The notes: a model not told the origin generated them from the sequence alone. Shown: positions 12,988 through 26,034, counted from the first letter of the stretch. The stretch is 64,000 bases of DNA from Warburgia ugandensis (GCA_035236585.1 CP141130.1:33491501-33555500), one strand, 5' to 3'. Numbers and translations: made by a program.

Positions 12988-13425
12988 CTACCTTGAAATT
13001 TTAGGTGGTGGAATCCCTATAACAATGTGAACTACCGTCAATTCTTTTAGACCATATGGATGTGGATGGTCCTCCTTTTCCCTTACATTTTCCTGAGATT
13101 GAGGTATAAGCTGATTCTGCCCTTCCTTATAAGATTGTTCTTGTATTAATAGAGGAGGGGGCATGGTTTTTCCTACATCCTGATTTTCTTCTAGTGTGTA
13201 CCTTCGAGTTGGTTGATGTATGGACAGTAGATCAATGGACTCTTTCTTTTCATATGTTATTGGCACATGCAATACTTCAGGTGGGCCTAATTTCATATCT
13301 ACTGGTTGTTCAAATGAAGGCTGTAGGTCCCAATCAGGTACATAGGTTGTACTAAAATGCTTATTTGAAATTTTAGGATCTATTAGGGGTTCTACTAATG
13401 ATGGGAGAGGAGTGATCTTACTCAA
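12988..13425 (-). pseudogene. Element A, unassigned coding region after protease
   Basis: A 145-codon frame lying downstream of the protease region on the element strand. It is rich in Pro, Glu and Gln and has no motif I recognise; in particular there is no RT signature. It may be a family-specific linker or a leftover of the region that precedes pol in relatives. Confidence 0.4.
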
Positions 13426-13449
13426 TGGAAGCTCCTCGAAATGAGGTTT

Positions 13450-14280
13450 TCATTTTTCTGTATCCATGACAAGAACAGAATCAAGGAGGGCATTAACTTC
13501 TTCTATTAATGCATCTTCATTAAATTCATTAAAATAGGCCAAACATGCCTCAAGTGGGTCCGACAAGGAAGATGATTGAAATTGATCTTGTACAACTGAA
13601 TTGATCATGTTAACATTGTGCAAATCATCAGTAGTTTCACCAGGTTGCTTATAGATATTAAAGATGTTTAGCTCTATTGTCATATTGCCAAAGAACAATT
13701 TTTTTATACCATTTCTACAGTTGATTAAAGCATTGGATGTAGCCAAAAATGGTCCTCCCAGGATGACTGGTATTTCATTCTTCTCATTCACCACCGGTTG
13801 TATATCTAGAACTAAAAAATCTAGAGGGAAGCAAAATTGTTCTACCTGGACTAACACATCCTCTATTACCCCTCTCGGTATTTTTACAGAACAATCATCT
13901 AGTTGGAGCATAGTAGATGTAGGTTTCAATTCACCCAGACCTAACTGTTCATATACCGAGTATGATAATAGGTTTACACTAGATCCTAAATCAAGAAGAG
14001 CTTGGTTAATTTTGTAGTTTTCAATAATGCAAGTAAGAGTGGGGTAACCATGATCTTTGTATTTTGGTGGTGTATGGTGTTGAAGAATAGAACTAACTTG
14101 TCCAGTCAAAAATGCCTTCTTTTGGACATTTAGTTTTCTTTTTATGGTGCATAAGTCTTTTAAGAATTTGGCATATGATGGGATTTGTTTTAAAGCGTCT
14201 AAGATCGGTATGTAAATCTTGACTTGCTTAAAAATCTCTAAAATCTCATCATTAGAGGCAGACTTTGGGGCTTGATGCAA
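13450..14280 (-). pseudogene. Element A, aspartic protease region
   Basis: The translated region contains ALLDLGSSVNLLSYSVYEQL, the usual Athila/Tat retropepsin site and its following Leu-rich stretch. Further on comes VILGGPFLATSNALINCRNG, the second conserved block of these proteases. The N-terminal part resembles the gag-protease linker of the same lineage. In living relatives this enzyme cleaves the polyprotein; here it is a fossil. Confidence 0.8.
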
Positions 14281-14413
14281 CCTTTGAGGGAATGGAGCTG
14301 GGAATGAACATGGCTCAACAGGTGGAGTAGGGTCCTTTTCTTTAGATTTTTCTTTGGGTTTTTCTACCTTTTCAATCTTTTGAAACTCATCTTTCTCAAT
14401 TATTTTACCACTC

Positions 14414-16042
14414 CTAAGAAGTAACAGCTTTAAACTGTTCTATTGTAGAGCTAGATGTTTCATCACATGCATTAATGCTAACCGCATGCACTCCCTCAGG
14501 ATTTGCTTGTGGTTGAGCTAGAAAATTTTCTTTTTCCATATTTTGCATCATTTGACTCATCATATTTTTTAGTTCATTCATGGACTTTTCTAATTGAGAA
14601 ATTTTCTTCTCCTGGTTCTGAGTAACTTGATTATCCTCTACATGCCTTTTGGGTGGGGGCAAGTAAAGTCCAGGAGAATGAGGTTGATGAGTTTGGTATG
14701 GGGGTGGAGCAAGTAGTCCTTGGTTTGGTTGTTGATGACTCTAGTATGGGCCTGGTTGTGAGATATTTACATTAGGTCCATTTCTCCAACTGAAATTTAG
14801 ATGGTTTCTCCAGTTGGGATTATATGTCTCTGAATATGGGAAGAAAGGTCTTTTATAATTATTGAGTGCATTAGCTTGGTCATGAAGTACATCTTGAAAA
14901 GCAGGGATTGTAGGACATTCCTAAGTAAGATGTGACATACTTTCACAAATGTTACACACTTGTTCATCATTATTTGAGATTTTCTTTTTCATTTCTATGA
15001 CTTCTACTTTTCTAGCTAAGGTTGTCACTTTGGCACTGATTTCATCTTTTTCAGACATGGCATGCATGCCTGCCCTAGTAGATGTGGTAGTGGGCTTAGG
15101 TCTATCTGGATGTTCTACTCTTTCTAAGTCAGCCCAAGTTTGTGCACTTTCAGCTAGCCATTCCAAATACTCCTCCGCCTCATCTAGTTGTTTATTCAAA
15201 AAGTTATCATTGTACATCATCTCTACAAACTGACGCATGTCAAAATTAAGTTCTTCATAAAAGAAGCTGATAATACACCATGGTTCATAGCCATGATGTG
15301 GGCAAATGAGCAATAGATCTTTGAACCTTTTCCGGCATTGGTAGAATGATTCTTTATCTTTTTGGGTAAAGTTTATTATCTTACGACGGAGTGTATTTGT
15401 TTTATGCGTAGGGAAAAACTTTTTCAAGAATTCCCTAGTCATTTCATTCCAAGTCCTTATGGAATTTGGTGGCAATGCATTAAACCACATTTTTGCTTTT
15501 TGCTTTAAAGAGAAAGGAAATAGCTTAAGCCTGACAGTATCTAGACCTATATTTTGGGTTCTTTGGGTACTACATACCTCATCAAATTCTTTAAGATGCA
15601 AATAAGGACTCTCACTATCTAGCCCATGAAATTTGGGAAGTAATTGGATTAATCCCATTTTTAATTCTAACGTACCAACATTTTGAGGAAGAATGACACA
15701 GGAGGGTGTACTGGTGCGTGTAGATTGAAGGTAGTCTCTTAAGGTTCGTCCATGAGGATTCTGATAAACATCATTGTCTCCATGGTCACTATGTTTGTCC
15801 CATTCCCTATTTCCATTCCTTCTCCAATTTCTCTATTGCTGATTATTCCTCCTTAATGGAGGTTGATATTCATCATCAATTAGAGGTGGTGGGTCCTCAT
15901 TCATGATGAGTGGAGGACATTGATCTCCTCTAACACTACCATGGGGTGAATTACCCCTTGATCGTTGATCAACCATTGTTGGTCTGTCTTTTTGGTCGTA
16001 CGAGACTAACCTATTGGTTTTGTTGCGTATCCAAAAGGGCAT
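14414..16042 (-). pseudogene. Element A, gag region
   Basis: Gag-like sequence read right to left. The N-terminal piece at 15833-16042 (MPFWIRNKTNRLVSYDQKDR) has a counterpart in element B at 31977-32213. The central piece at 14921-15658 carries the Athila/Tat capsid signature (VRLKLFPFSLKQKAKMWFNA, then FLKKFFPTHKT and CPHHGYEPW). A CX2CX4HX4C zinc knuckle starts near 14965. A Met- and Gln-rich tail lies at 14414-14662. The family assignment is from motif recognition, not from a search. Confidence 0.82.
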
Positions 16043-17176
16043 ACAATGAAAGATCTTTTTGGTTTTGGTTTTATTTTTTATTTTTTTAACTATCCTAAAT
16101 GATGCAACCTAAATGCCTAGAATGATGCACAATCAAGGACACAATCAAGCAATCCCCTAAGGCTAGCAAGCATAGATATTTTGATTTTCTTGATTTTTTG
16201 TGGGGACAATGCTTTTAATTAGCCTAATCTAACACTCCTACTCTCTTTAAGAGTAGACTACTGCTTACCAGTTAGATTCTAACCAAAGTGGTTAATACAA
16301 CCCTCATGTAAGGAGACGTTTAGACCTTAACAAACATCGACAGGAGGTGAGGGAAGAGCGAGGCTCTATTAGACAACCTCCAATAACCACAGTGATCAAA
16401 AGCAACCAGAGTGACAGTAATTTGTGTCCTATTAAGAGGGTCCTACAAGCATATGATGACCCTATAGGTCTCTTCTAATTGATTTTAATTTAATGTGAAT
16501 GGTGGGGTTGCGTGCTTGAGGTGATTATCCTATGTGGGCTAAGGAGTGGTGATGAAATCTACTCTTGATCTTATGGGGTTGGGTGCCCTTACTAATTAAT
16601 TTTCACACACCATGACAATTCGATCAACATATAATTCACCTTAAAGCATTAGACGTGTCCTGAAATGCAATTAAAAACAATAAACTAATGCAAAATCCTA
16701 AAATGCAACAATTATAACAGATGCTTTCTATATGCAATTAACTATCAACCAATGTAAATTATTCTAAATGCAAACCCTAATCTAGAAAATAAATGAGTGA
16801 GAAGACTTACAGTGATGTTTCTGATGAAGATCAAGTGTGGGCCACCTTATCCTACACTTGCCCTGTATTATTACAACCCTTTAAAAATTAAAATTAAAAA
16901 TACAAATTACAAAGGGGCCTCACTACAAGATTCACTCAAAAATAAAAAAATTCCTAATCTATGAAAGTAAGGAAAATCTATCTAAGTGATGATGCTCCAC
17001 TCCAATTTCTTGAAAAAAGAAAAATAATAAGTAGTACCAAATTCAGGAAATAAAGTGGTTATGCACTATAAAAAAAAAACTTAAAGATGCACCAAAAAAT
17101 GCCTCAAATGCAATTCCTAATTTTTTTTTTATTTTTTTGGATTTTTAATTAAATTTTATAAAAACTCCATTGCAAG
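16043..17176 (-). other. Element A, 5' leader
   Basis: Untranslated leader between the primer site and gag. The block 16238-16490 is clearly homologous to 40740-40990 inside solo LTR D and, more weakly, to 31541-31740 in the leader of element B. Shared words include TTCCCTCACCTCCTGT and GGTTGTATTAACCAC on the element strand. Confidence 0.7.
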
Positions 17177-17194
17177 TCCCCGGCAACAGTGCCA
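17177..17194 (-). other. Element A primer binding site (tRNA-Asp type)
   Basis: On the element strand TGGCACTGTTGCCGGGGA, six bases inside the 5' LTR. The Athila/Tat consensus is complementary to the 3' end of tRNA-Asp; one or two positions differ here. Confidence 0.8.
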
Positions 17195-17200
17195 AAAACT

Positions 17201-18901
17201 TGTTGATTGTTTAACCGCAAGTGCACAGGCTATTGTAGTGTAGCTTATGCAAGTACAGGTTGATCCTACGGAGACTTGATTTAAAATGATTGAGTTTTCA
17301 ATAAAATTCAATTAATAAAAGAATACAAACAAAGAATATACTAGAAATAAGCTAACAATAAAATAAAATTTCTCAATTTATTTAATTGCAGCAGTGTACA
17401 GAATTCTTTATTCCAAAATAAACAAAAAATGATACTAAATAAGCTGTCCTGGATAAGCCTGTTCCTGGATAGTCAGAATGTGGATAAGTTAAAATCAGGA
17501 CATTCAGGGACACAGATGGAATTAAACTGGAGACTCAGATGGTATTTCAGACAAAGGATAGAGTTGGAATTCCTAAGGGAGAAGAAGGAAGAGAGAAGTG
17601 GGAATGCGGGAGAAAACCCGTTCTGGGTTTTCTTCCCCAGGATTGTCTAGTGACAGAGAGGAAGTGCGATGGAAGCAGGGTTTGAGGATGAAGGGAAGAA
17701 AAGAAGGGAAATTGGAAGAGGGAGAAGATTCATTGGCTAGTGCTAGGATGTTGGTGTGTCACACACTTATGGCCAGACTGGCTTTGTTAGTGGAGCTGAG
17801 GAGGATGAGCAGATACAAGAGGGAGAGAAAGGGAGCGTGCAGAAGGAGGGAGATGGGGAGATCACGAGAAAAAAAACGACACCTTTCTGGGCATCGTCTG
17901 GAACAGAGAAGCCTAGGCAAGGATGCCTAGCTTGTGCTAGAGGAGATGGGCATTCGGTGATGGAAGAGAAGGAGAGGGAAGAAGAGAGAGAGAGAAGTGA
18001 GGAGAAGAAGGTGACTCGATGTGGTGTAGGGAAAACAAAGAGAAAGAAGGGGGGGTTTTCTCCCACGGTGGAGAAGGTAACCTTAAAGAAAAAGAGAAGC
18101 AGAGAGGTAGATGGGTTTGGTCCAAAAATCTGTCGTGAAGATAGCTGGAGAGGTAGAGCAAGACAAGGAGTTGGCGAGAGAGAAAAAGTAGTGAGACTGA
18201 TAGTGTGAGTAAGAGAGAGGGAGAGGGAGAGGGAGAAAATGAGAAGGAGAGAAAGATGAGGGGAAAGAGAAGGAGGGAGATGGAGGATGATAGAGAGAGG
18301 GAGAGGGAGAGGGAGAGAAGAGGAGATGGGGAAAGTTGGCCAGCCCCAAAAGAGGGGGAAAACTGTGTTTTTTTTTTTTTTTGGAGAGGAGAAATGCAAA
18401 TATAAGAAGAGGGAGAGAGAGACGTGAAAGAGTGGGAGATAAGAGGGATAGATGTGTAGGAGAGAGGGGGATAAGAGGGAAAGAGAAAAGAGAAAAGAGA
18501 AAAGAGAGGAGAGAGATAAGAGAGAGAGTGGGGTCCACTAGAAGTCTAGACTTGTGAGAACTCTGCAAGTCTTCAACTTTGTCCTGTCCTAGGACTCTTC
18601 AAAGTCTTCTTTTTCCATGAAACTTCATCATCCTTATCTGATATCCTTGATTCGATCTGGAGTGTCCATGCCTAAGTAGATTAATCTACAATGCACATGA
18701 CCCAATTAGCATCATCTAAACTATTCAATATTCCTCTAATTAGCTTTGATGATCATCTGACCACTAATCTTTCAATTCAATGGTTGATGGCCAATTTAAA
18801 GCTAAATGAAATATTTTATGTAAAATCTTGAAATTGATAGCCTAGATGCTCTAATTAAATACTAAATTAGGGGTATTTTGATCAAATTTGAACACTTAAC
18901 A
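17201..18901 (-). repeat. Element A, 5' LTR
   Basis: Starts TGTTGATTGTTTAACCGCAA and ends CACTTAACA on the plus strand. It aligns along its length with 9258-11097, with scattered substitutions and a length difference. It has the same purine-rich centre (about 17577-18535). Confidence 0.92.
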
Positions 18902-19112
18902 GCCACTTTCTTAATAGACTCGACCATATTAGTCCATATGGTGTTTATTTATGTTTCACTGTTGTAGTTTTCTTCTACCATCAACGTATTTTAAGTGATG
19001 TTATTTTCTCTCATTTTAAGTTCCACCACTTAGTTTTAAGATACCTTTTAAGTTCATTTCTTGTCTTCCATCTTTTAATGTAGATATTCATAATCATTAA
19101 CCTATTTTGTAA
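18902..19112 (-). pseudogene. RTE LINE, first copy, continuation beyond element A
   Basis: Begins with the second GCCAC target copy (18902-18906) and then TTTCTTAATAGACTCGACCA, which continues the LINE exactly where it broke at 9257. It runs through sequence matching 59108-59310 of the copy in element E (words CATATTAGTC, GTTCCACCACTTAGTTTT and CCATTAACCTAT). It then switches at about 19110 into RT-level LINE sequence. Confidence 0.8.
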
Positions 19113-21470
19113 GGTATCTCCCTCTCAATCTCTCCACTCTTGTGAATCATTAATCCTAACTACTGAAAGTGGTCTTTTAAGGGGACTTCTTAGTTATCAA
19201 TCTTTACTGATGCTCTACTCATACCCCTCTCTTTACTAAAATTTCATCCCATATATTCTATATTAGTTCAGTTGATTTTAAATCCTTTAAATTCTAATGC
19301 TTCTTTCCATAACTCTAGCTTTGTGTTTACATCCTCCCTTGTCACATCAATTAAAACTATATCATCTGCAAATAACATGCACCATAGAATCTTCTCATGC
19401 AAATGTTTTGTTGACTCATCTATAACTACCATGAAAAGGTATAGGTCCAATGCCGATCCTTGATGCAATCCAACAGTGATAGGAAAATCACTAGCCTCTC
19501 CACTAGTGGTCCTAACATTTCTTACCACTCCCTTTTATATATCTTTAATTATGTTTGTATACCTTGTGAAACCCCTTTCTTGCTCAACACTCACCATATT
19601 AACTATCTAAGGACCTTATCATAAGCTTTGTCTAAGTCAATAAAGACAATATGCAAGTTCCTCCTTTCCTTATATTTCTCTATCAATTGTCTAAGTAGGA
19701 AAATAGCTTCTAGGTAGAAATCCTAGGCATGAAACTAAATTGGTTCCTTAATATACTCATCTCATGCCATAGCCCCTTCTCAATCACTCTTTGAAGAAGC
19801 TTCATAGTGTGGCTTATAAGTTTAATCCCTCACTAATTAGTGCAGCTATGTATGTCTCCTTTATTCTTATAAATTGGTACAATAGAGCTCTTTCTCTATT
19901 CATCCTACATTTTCTTTGATTTATAATCTTATTAAACAACTTTGTCAGCCAAACTATTTCAGTATTTCTCATATACTTCCAAACCTCTACTAGTATACCA
20001 TTGGGCCCTAGGGCCTTTTCTAATTGTATCTTTTTCAAGGCACCTTTCACTCTAGGTATTCTAATCCAATTGATATACCTATAATGTCCAAAGTTATTTG
20101 GGTTTACGGTTCTTTCAATCTCTATATTCTCAGGACAATTGTCATTTAACAAATTTTTAAGTAACTTTTTTACCTTTGATTGATCTCGTCACCTTTGGCT
20201 AGTACACTTTGATCATCACTTTTAATACATTTAACGTCATCATCATTACTCTTAGGTTCTTTTGTTTTTCTGAAAGTTTAAACACATCTTTCTCAACTTC
20301 TTTTAACTCTAATATAGAAATCATCAATTAGTAATCTCTTAACAATTTTTAGCATTTTTATATTGTTCAAAGTTTTTCATCATTTCTAGTCCTCTACCAT
20401 GCTTTAAAAAACACTCGTTTCTCTTTAATAACTTTCACACTTTTTTACTCCACCACCAAGTTTCCTTTACTATTTTCTTTTTACTTTTAGATACTCCTAG
20501 AACATCTTTTGCCACTTTCTTAATAGACTTGGTCATATTAGTTCACATGATGTTTACTTCTGTTCCATTGTTCCACTTTCCTTCTACCATTAATTTGTTT
20601 GTAAATAATGTTATCTTCTCTCCTTTTAAATGACACCACTTAGTTTTTAAACACAAGTTCATATCCTTTCTTCCATCTCTTAATGTAAATATCCACTACC
20701 ATTAACACATATTGTGTGGGTAAACATTTACATAGTATCACTTTAAAATCCTTACACATTGATCTTTCAATATTCTTAAGTAGAAAAAAGTCTATTTAGC
20801 TTTTATATGACCCAATTTTAAAGGTTAGTAAGTGTCCATCCCTCTTCTTAAAATATATGTTGCTAAAGCTAGGTTATGTGCCAAAGCAAAATCAAGGATA
20901 GCTTTTCCCATCTTATTTTTTTTCTCTAACACCATGCCCTCCATGTACCATTTAAGTTTGCTCCTATAACCTTTGTGATGGGAATTTCTTGTATCACTTC
21001 CTCCATATCTTTCCAAAATTGTCTGTTGATTCTATCAACTAACCTTACCTATGGGGCATATGCACTTGTAACATTTATAATCTTTTCTTATAAAACAAGT
21101 TTCATTAGTAGAATTATATAAGTTGTTCTACTAACGTCTACAACTTTATCTTTTAATTATTTATCTACCACTATCCCTAAGGCATTTCTACTACTGTCCT
21201 TCCTAGATACTAGAGATTATACTCATTAATTTTTTTAATTTTAGGCACTTTTCACTTGGCTTCTTGGGCACAAGCTATGTTAACTCTCCTTCATTTCATC
21301 ATATCTACCAACTCCATACTCTTGCATGTCAATGTGCCTATATTTTATGTGGCGATACAAATCTTACTATCTTAAGCTCTATCTCTTTACCTATGCAACT
21401 TGAAGCAACCCTGCTCCTTCATTCGGGATTGGGACTAGTTGTGAGATCATAAAACTACACAAGTGGAGTT
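19113..21470 (-). pseudogene. RTE LINE 5' part with second RT segment
   Basis: Reading 5' to 3' on the minus strand: a short leader, endonuclease region (about 21440-20700), linker, then RT to 19113. The frame at 19268-19528 preserves the RT palm: [14 protein letters not shown], followed by [12 protein letters not shown], with both catalytic Asp of the FADD box present. The frame at 19814-20152 has the N-terminal RT block (KALGPNGILVEVWKYM). Near 21300 the endonuclease tail words AACTCTCCTTCATTTCATCA match 59917-59936. The sequence beyond 21400 is a diverged leader ending at the target duplication. The copy is broken by many stops and shifts. Confidence 0.8.
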
Positions 21471-21488
21471 GCAAGGTAAAATAAAAAT
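21471..21488. repeat. Target-site duplication, right copy (RTE LINE)
   Basis: GCAAGGTAAAATAAAAAT, one mismatch from 7287-7304. Marks the 5' end of the LINE composite. Confidence 0.85.
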
Positions 21489-22755
21489 AAAAATAAATTT
21501 AAAAATGTTGGCATAAGGAAAAATCAATTCTAAGTGCTTAAAGAAAAATAGTGATTAGCTTAATATATGATAGATATTTTGGATAGACCTAAGATAAAGT
21601 AAATTTATCTTTTGATAATAAAAATAAAGAAAAATTAGTAGAGATTTAAGGAGCTATGAGAAAATTGATATTTATAACAAATATTTACTTAGAATAGATT
21701 TAAAAGATTACATATCCAAACAATTTTATTAAGAATATTTGCTTTAAGTAGACCTCCACAAAGAAATACTTAGAAAAATTATAGCAAGTTAGTTTCTTAG
21801 TCATCCTTAAAAATAGGAGGAGAATTTGTTTATAAACAGTATAGATACCATAAATGAACCCTATCCCTACAATATTTCTGTGAGCTATTTTATGTTCTAA
21901 AATGGATGATTGTAAAATTAATCTAGAGCTCCCCTCTTTGGCATGATGGACCCCAAAAAGCATTCATTAGACTCATCTATCCAATTTCTTTGACTCTAGA
22001 TCATTTGTACACTAAATATCACTATGATTAGATGAATATAACATCCAAAAGTTGTCCCTTTTACTTGTTGAATATGAATAGTTCTTTAAACAAGGTTTCC
22101 TAGTATCTGTGTGTGTTGATCAAAAGAACATATGTTCTGATACAAAGCTCATTCATCTAGTCCTTGGTCTTTTTGGAGAAATGATCATCCAAGGTTGGAA
22201 AAACTTGACGAAGGGATCTCATCAACCATTTATGATGCCCATCATGCAGGCATAAGAGGGACACACTATAGCAAATAGCTGAATGCACCACTATGGCATC
22301 ATTCTTCCATAGATAAATCAATGGCAAAATCATCTTATGTATCTCATTTTTTAGGCATGGTCCATCATGGCAAGACAATTAAGATGAAAGGTTCAGAACA
22401 TTAAAAAAGGTAGTCACTTTTGCCACAAAAACTCAAATAAGATATGTCTGGTCCCAAATTGGGCTACGATAATTAATAACTATAGCAACTTTATTACATA
22501 ATGCATTTCAAAACCTTTACAGCCCTCGAAACAACTATAAATTGAGCTTTGGATTAATTCTCAGAGCAATACAAATATTGCATTATGTACACATACTATA
22601 TATAAAGAAAACAACTCTAGACGAGAAAAATTGAAAACAAAAAGTATGAGTTGAGGAAACCACTAAAGCAAAGAAAAAATGGTTTCAAACATAAGATAAC
22701 AAAGTATTTTGGGTAAAAGAAAAAGTTTCAAGACAAGAAAATGGAAAAGCCACGA

Positions 22756-22804
<49 letters not shown>

Positions 22805-25800
22805 AGGAATACAACAAAAATTTGACAAATTAATAACTGATGCATTGATAATACAATGTCTACAGCCCCAACTTCATCCATCATGGTAATTAATAGTCCT
22901 AGCAAACTTATAGATAATGTTTTCAAATTTTTCTTTAGTTTTCAATGTGTATACAATTAATATTCTAAATAATAGAAAGAAAAAAACAAATATGACCAAT
23001 CAGGGTTCGGCAATTACATGAGATTGTACAAGCAATATAGAGAGAGGAGAGGAGGAATTGTGCAATTAATCAAAATAAAATTTATAAGGTCTAAGATAAA
23101 ATAAGGAAAAGATAAAGGCAAGAAGATAAGATAGAGAGAAATGGTACTTTTAGAGAAGAAAAGGAAAAGAATAAAAAAGGAAAAAAGAATAATACTGAGA
23201 CTTGATAAAATAATACAAACAAGAGTGAGCAAAATTCTCATATTTATCGAGATTGTTGATGAAATAAAATCTAGTTCACAGGCCAAAGTTAATAATTTAT
23301 TGGATTTTTATCCTATATATAAATTGTGTGGACCTAAGATTCCAATTTAGATTACATCCTTAGCCCATTAAGGACTGTGGTTAAAGAAGTACTCAATCAA
23401 GTTTATAATCCTTTTTTACTTCAATTTTGATACAAGAAATAATAAGAAAGAATCAAAAGCAAATGCAAGAGCCCAAAAGGAGGTCTTGCATGTGAGGGGG
23501 TGTGTTAGACAAATATGTTTGGTCCACTTTGTATTAGCAATTATGCGAGTAATTTTTTTTCCTTTTATATATCACCAATACACATGAGGAGCCAATGAAA
23601 TGGTCATTTTAGATCACCAAAGCCATGGAGCCCATAAAAGTTTTCACTAATACCTTTTCTAGGAAAGAATACATGCTTTAGGCCATGTAGCTTTTAATTT
23701 GTACAGGAGCATCAGCACGTATAATGAAAGGAATTAGTTGTTAAAGTTTTTCAATAAAATAATAACTCACTAAACTAATAACACTACAATGAATAGAAGT
23801 TTCAAGTAATCTAGTGACCAGATCAGCACCTGGAGTTCAGTCCTTGTGCAGAATAAAGTGCTGTTAACCTCTTCTCATCTGATGCGGTAAGACCAGCCGA
23901 TCACCGTCAAAGGTCTAAACATCATTATTAGGTAAAATACTATTTTTAGGTAGGATGTAAGCGCTTATTTCAGTTTGTTAAGAGCCTTGTTTAATTTTTA
24001 TTTTAACACCAAATCTACCGAAGAGAAAAACCGAATAAAAAACAATTGATATTAAATTTTCATATTTGCCCACTGGGCATATGTCAGAACCGTTAATATG
24101 GTGAACCATTGTAAAGCAATCTACATTTTCCTGATCACAGCCTTTCAAAATTCACTACTACATCCACAACCCTAAATCTAGTCTTTCTGATGAAGGGCTT
24201 AAAAACATCAGATCAATGTGGATTAGTGGCAATGTTTCGGGCTTACACCTGGTGGGAAGATCAATAAACAGAATGTAGTCATGGATAATCATTACTGCGA
24301 AAGTAAACAATTGTTACTCTTAGAATTTTGCGATCATGGGGCGGAATGCCATTAACTACAGGCATACTTACAAAGTCCGAATTCAGAATAAGTGAGCACG
24401 GAGAAATATTAATAAAATATTTAGAAAAATCAGGCGAAAGAATTAAAAGGATATGAAATAATTTTTTAATTTGCATTTTTCACTAAACCTGCAATTAGTA
24501 TTTGGGAAATTAATCTTGAAATTTGGATTAATTTGGAAATATGCCCGGCATTGAAACTGTGTAGGAACTGGTAAATTTCTCTGAAAAAAAAATCCAGAGA
24601 TAAAAATGTGCGGACTTTCTCAAAAAAACATTCAATTATTCCGAGTGTTTTACAACAATGGCTTTAGGCATGTTTAGTACATTTTAGAATGGTAACATGT
24701 GTGGAGGTCGATGGGGATGCCATGCTGAAACAAGGGAATGAAAGGCTGTTTTGAGTTGGATGCTCTTTACCCTTCTTACAAGGACGACTCTTGTCTTGGG
24801 GAGCATTGAAGCACTTTTAGTTCCATTGCACCTGTTAGAGAAGTAGTCTACAGTTTCTTTGATTTGCAGGTTTGTAGACATATGCAATGGTGCTCATTTT
24901 CTGTCACAATCCCATGTCGACAGGAGGTGATACTATTCATTAATAGCAGAGAACTGCTATTCGAATAATAAAATGTCATTTTCAGAACAAAAAATGACAG
25001 CTAAAAGGCCCATGCTACCATTACCGCGCGGTAGCAAAAAGGGGCGACTCGACGTAGAACTTGTCGAGATGATACAATTCAGACTTCACCTTTATGCACT
25101 TTTGACTCGCCTGAGTTTTGTCGAGTCAGAGAATATATAAACTTTTTAACATTTTTTACCAGGAGTAAGACAGACTTACGCCAAACAGTGCCCTAGAAGA
25201 GCTTACTTTGGATTATCCAACCTGTTTATTTAATTGCTTTTTCTTATCTCTTAAACAAAAATTAAGGAGGATTGGACAATCCTGACATCCTTAAGAACGG
25301 TGTTTTTTAGAGGTGAATCTAGACGACTATCTATAGAAAGTTTCTAACCAGTATTTTATAGTCACAAGTACAATTTTTCAAATGCTAGAATCATGCAATC
25401 TGCTTTTTGAACTACCAGCATCCAACATCCAAAGCCGGAGAAATTAGAGGAACTATCTAATCATCCAAAAGCAGGGCCCTTCGTTCAAAAGTCGGGCACT
25501 TCTGTGGGTCCATTTAGCATTCATATACGACAGAGTAGGGTACTAGCTGCATCAAGCTTCGTTGATGCTGTTTTCCTTCAAACATTCCTTTTCCCGCGTT
25601 CAGATGTAAAGACACGGTTGCTATGCAGTGGTCCATCTCTGACATGGAATGAACGGTGGTCAAGGTGAAATGGTGAACCGCCTTTTTCACCATTTATGTC
25701 AATTGAGTAACAGAATTGACAAGGTTTTGACTCTTTTACTACGTTTTTCTATTTTGAATGTCGAGAATATGTATTAAGAAGGGAAGGATATACAAAAGAG

Positions 25801-26034
25801 AAGGCAAGATGGAGAGTATCTAACCCACAAAAAGGCAGACTCCTAGCCGTCGTAAAAAGGACAGAGGGCAAGCAAATAAGGCCCTACCCAACCAAAACAA
25901 GCTACTTCAGAAGAACCGGACCATTGACTCACACTTCAGACTGGAACACCCCACAAGAAACAGAATCCATACCATCAATGAACTTGGGAGTAACACTTAG
26001 AACCTCATCCGCTAAATGATTGGCAACCATCTAG
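21489..26034. other. Gene-free stretch
   Basis: No recognisable gene or element apart from the (TC)20 tract. The segment 21600-21745 resembles 6235-6350. Short frames at 21700-21963, 22157-22378, 23014-23286, 24279-24476 and 24684-24887 have no motif. A mildly GC-rich patch at 25020-25140 includes two CGACTCG/TCGAGTC-like words but no gene. Unique host intergenic DNA is the simplest reading. Confidence 0.45.
22761..22801. repeat. (TC)20 microsatellite
   Basis: An uninterrupted run of twenty TC dinucleotides. Confidence 0.95.

Larger units (their letters stand above)
9258..18901 (-). mobile_element. LTR element A, Athila-like Ty3/gypsy, gag-protease only
   Basis: A whole element by its ends: LTRs of 1840 and 1701 bases with TG...CA termini, a 5-base target duplication GCCAC (9253-9257 and 18902-18906), a tRNA-Asp-like primer site and a polypurine tract. 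Gag and aspartic protease regions are recognisable, read right to left. No reverse transcriptase, RNase H or integrase motif was found in the remaining internal sequence. The LTRs differ by roughly 5-6% in the parts counted by hand, so the insertion is moderately recent. It looks like a non-autonomous member of the same family as element B and lies inside an RTE LINE. The coding part appears broken in a few places. Confidence 0.9.
7305..21470 (-). mobile_element. RTE-clade LINE insertion, internally duplicated and split
   Basis: One LINE insertion bounded by an 18-base target duplication (7287-7304 and 21471-21488). The 3' tail is (CATCAT)n at 7305 and the 5' end is at 21470. Going from 3' to 5', LINE sequence runs 7305-9257, is interrupted by LTR element A, resumes at 18907 and runs to about 19110. 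There it jumps back to RT-level sequence and runs on through RT and endonuclease to the 5' end. The segment equivalent to about 57675-59310 of the better-preserved copy is therefore present twice. Frames are short and full of stops, so it cannot encode protein. RTE elements normally carry a single endonuclease-RT reading frame and a short-repeat tail, which agrees with what is seen. Confidence 0.85.

Noticed and set aside
22761-22801. Regulatory GAGA-type element
   Set aside because: A pure (TC)20 microsatellite with no gene nearby; no support for function.
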